DNA from: Lachnospiraceae bacterium NK4A144
GTDB taxonomy: Bacteria > Bacillota > Clostridia > Lachnospirales > Lachnospiraceae
Length of the DNA: 50,314 nucleotides
NCBI GenBank assembly: GCA_000424365.1
Contig: AUJT01000028.1
Span: 1-50,314, forward strand
Direction of reading: 5' to 3'
In this document: positions 50,286 to 50,314 of the stretch, one piece after another
How the letters are laid out: the number at the start of each line of letters is the position of its first letter
How positions within the stretch are numbered: the first letter of the stretch is position 1
The notes under the pieces: generated by a model
The model's database searches: none
What the model saw: the letters and a program-made list of their open reading frames with translations, nothing else
Told to the model about the DNA's origin: nothing
Program-made: the position numbers and the translations under genes

Positions 50286-50314
50286 ATGATAGGACGAAAT
50301 GAAGAGAAAAAAAT
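50286..50314 (+). CDS. Start of a gene cut by the window end, possibly an AAA-type ATPase
   Basis: An ATG with AAAAGGGTG upstream opens a frame reading MIGRNEEKK before the window ends. A MIGR-E-E opening is common in prokaryotic ATP-binding proteins of the AAA/DUF234 type, but nine residues are too few to be sure. Confidence 0.4.

Overview
The window looks like chromosomal DNA from a low- to mid-GC Firmicute of the family Lachnospiraceae, most like the Butyrivibrio/Pseudobutyrivibrio group. The signs are strong Shine-Dalgarno sites, sigma-A-type promoters, YesM/YesN two-component genes beside sugar ABC genes, and above all a GH3 beta-glucosidase with the inverted domain order first known from Butyrivibrio and Ruminococcus. 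I see no rRNA, prophage, transposase or CRISPR array. The organism assignment is inference.

Layout. 1-371: a promoter, three tRNAs (Val, Thr, Tyr) and a terminator. 667-5335: flotillin-like SPFH protein, nitronate monooxygenase-like protein, DeoR regulator and divergent HAD phosphatase. 5734-7706: two divergent unrecognised genes. 7878-16607: YesM-type sensor kinase, YesN-type AraC regulator, a small lipoprotein, and a sugar ABC importer with binding lipoprotein, two permeases and a double ATPase. 16920-18476: two paralogous small membrane proteins, the second with a Q/N/G/Y-rich tandem-repeat tail. 18521-24943: housekeeping genes (PPK2, class II FBP aldolase, EamA transporter, cyclophilin lipoprotein, a second-type RsmH, ProC). 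25017-28924 (minus): SsuABC/TauABC-like importer with a LysR regulator, divergent from an aldo/keto reductase. 30310-31711: HigB-type toxin with a long HigA-like antitoxin fused to an ImmA/IrrE metallopeptidase. 31862-39043: MscL with a zinc ribbon, AGCS alanine/glycine symporter, Pgi, and a membrane GDPD. 39240-41671: CyuA-like cysteine desulfidase with a divergent LysR. 41731-45912: two zinc-ribbon proteins and a split ThrE exporter. 46341-48827: GH3. 48953-49938 (minus): an Abi_2/AbiF HEPN protein with its own promoter and a compact hairpin RNA leader. The next gene starts at 50286.

The most unusual feature is not a gene. At least a dozen gaps carry palindromic, modular repeats that fall into several families. 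(a) Elements with ends like ATGATGTMAGGGKCAAAA and interchangeable inner hairpins lie at 511-628, 26054-26247 and 35164-35365. Partial copies lie at 2181-2218, 29053-29070 and 40697-40767, and a separate inner module at 50077-50121. (b) Two approximately 195-bp multi-helix elements lie at 34797-34989 and 45948-46142. Their helix sequences differ but stay paired, while the unpaired segments are nearly identical. (c) Two 87-bp double hairpins lie at 30152-30238 and 39097-39183, also with compensatory changes. This is the signature of conserved structure, either RNA or a palindrome acted on by a protein. Together with the AbiF-leader RNA pair it is the best candidate here for undescribed biology.
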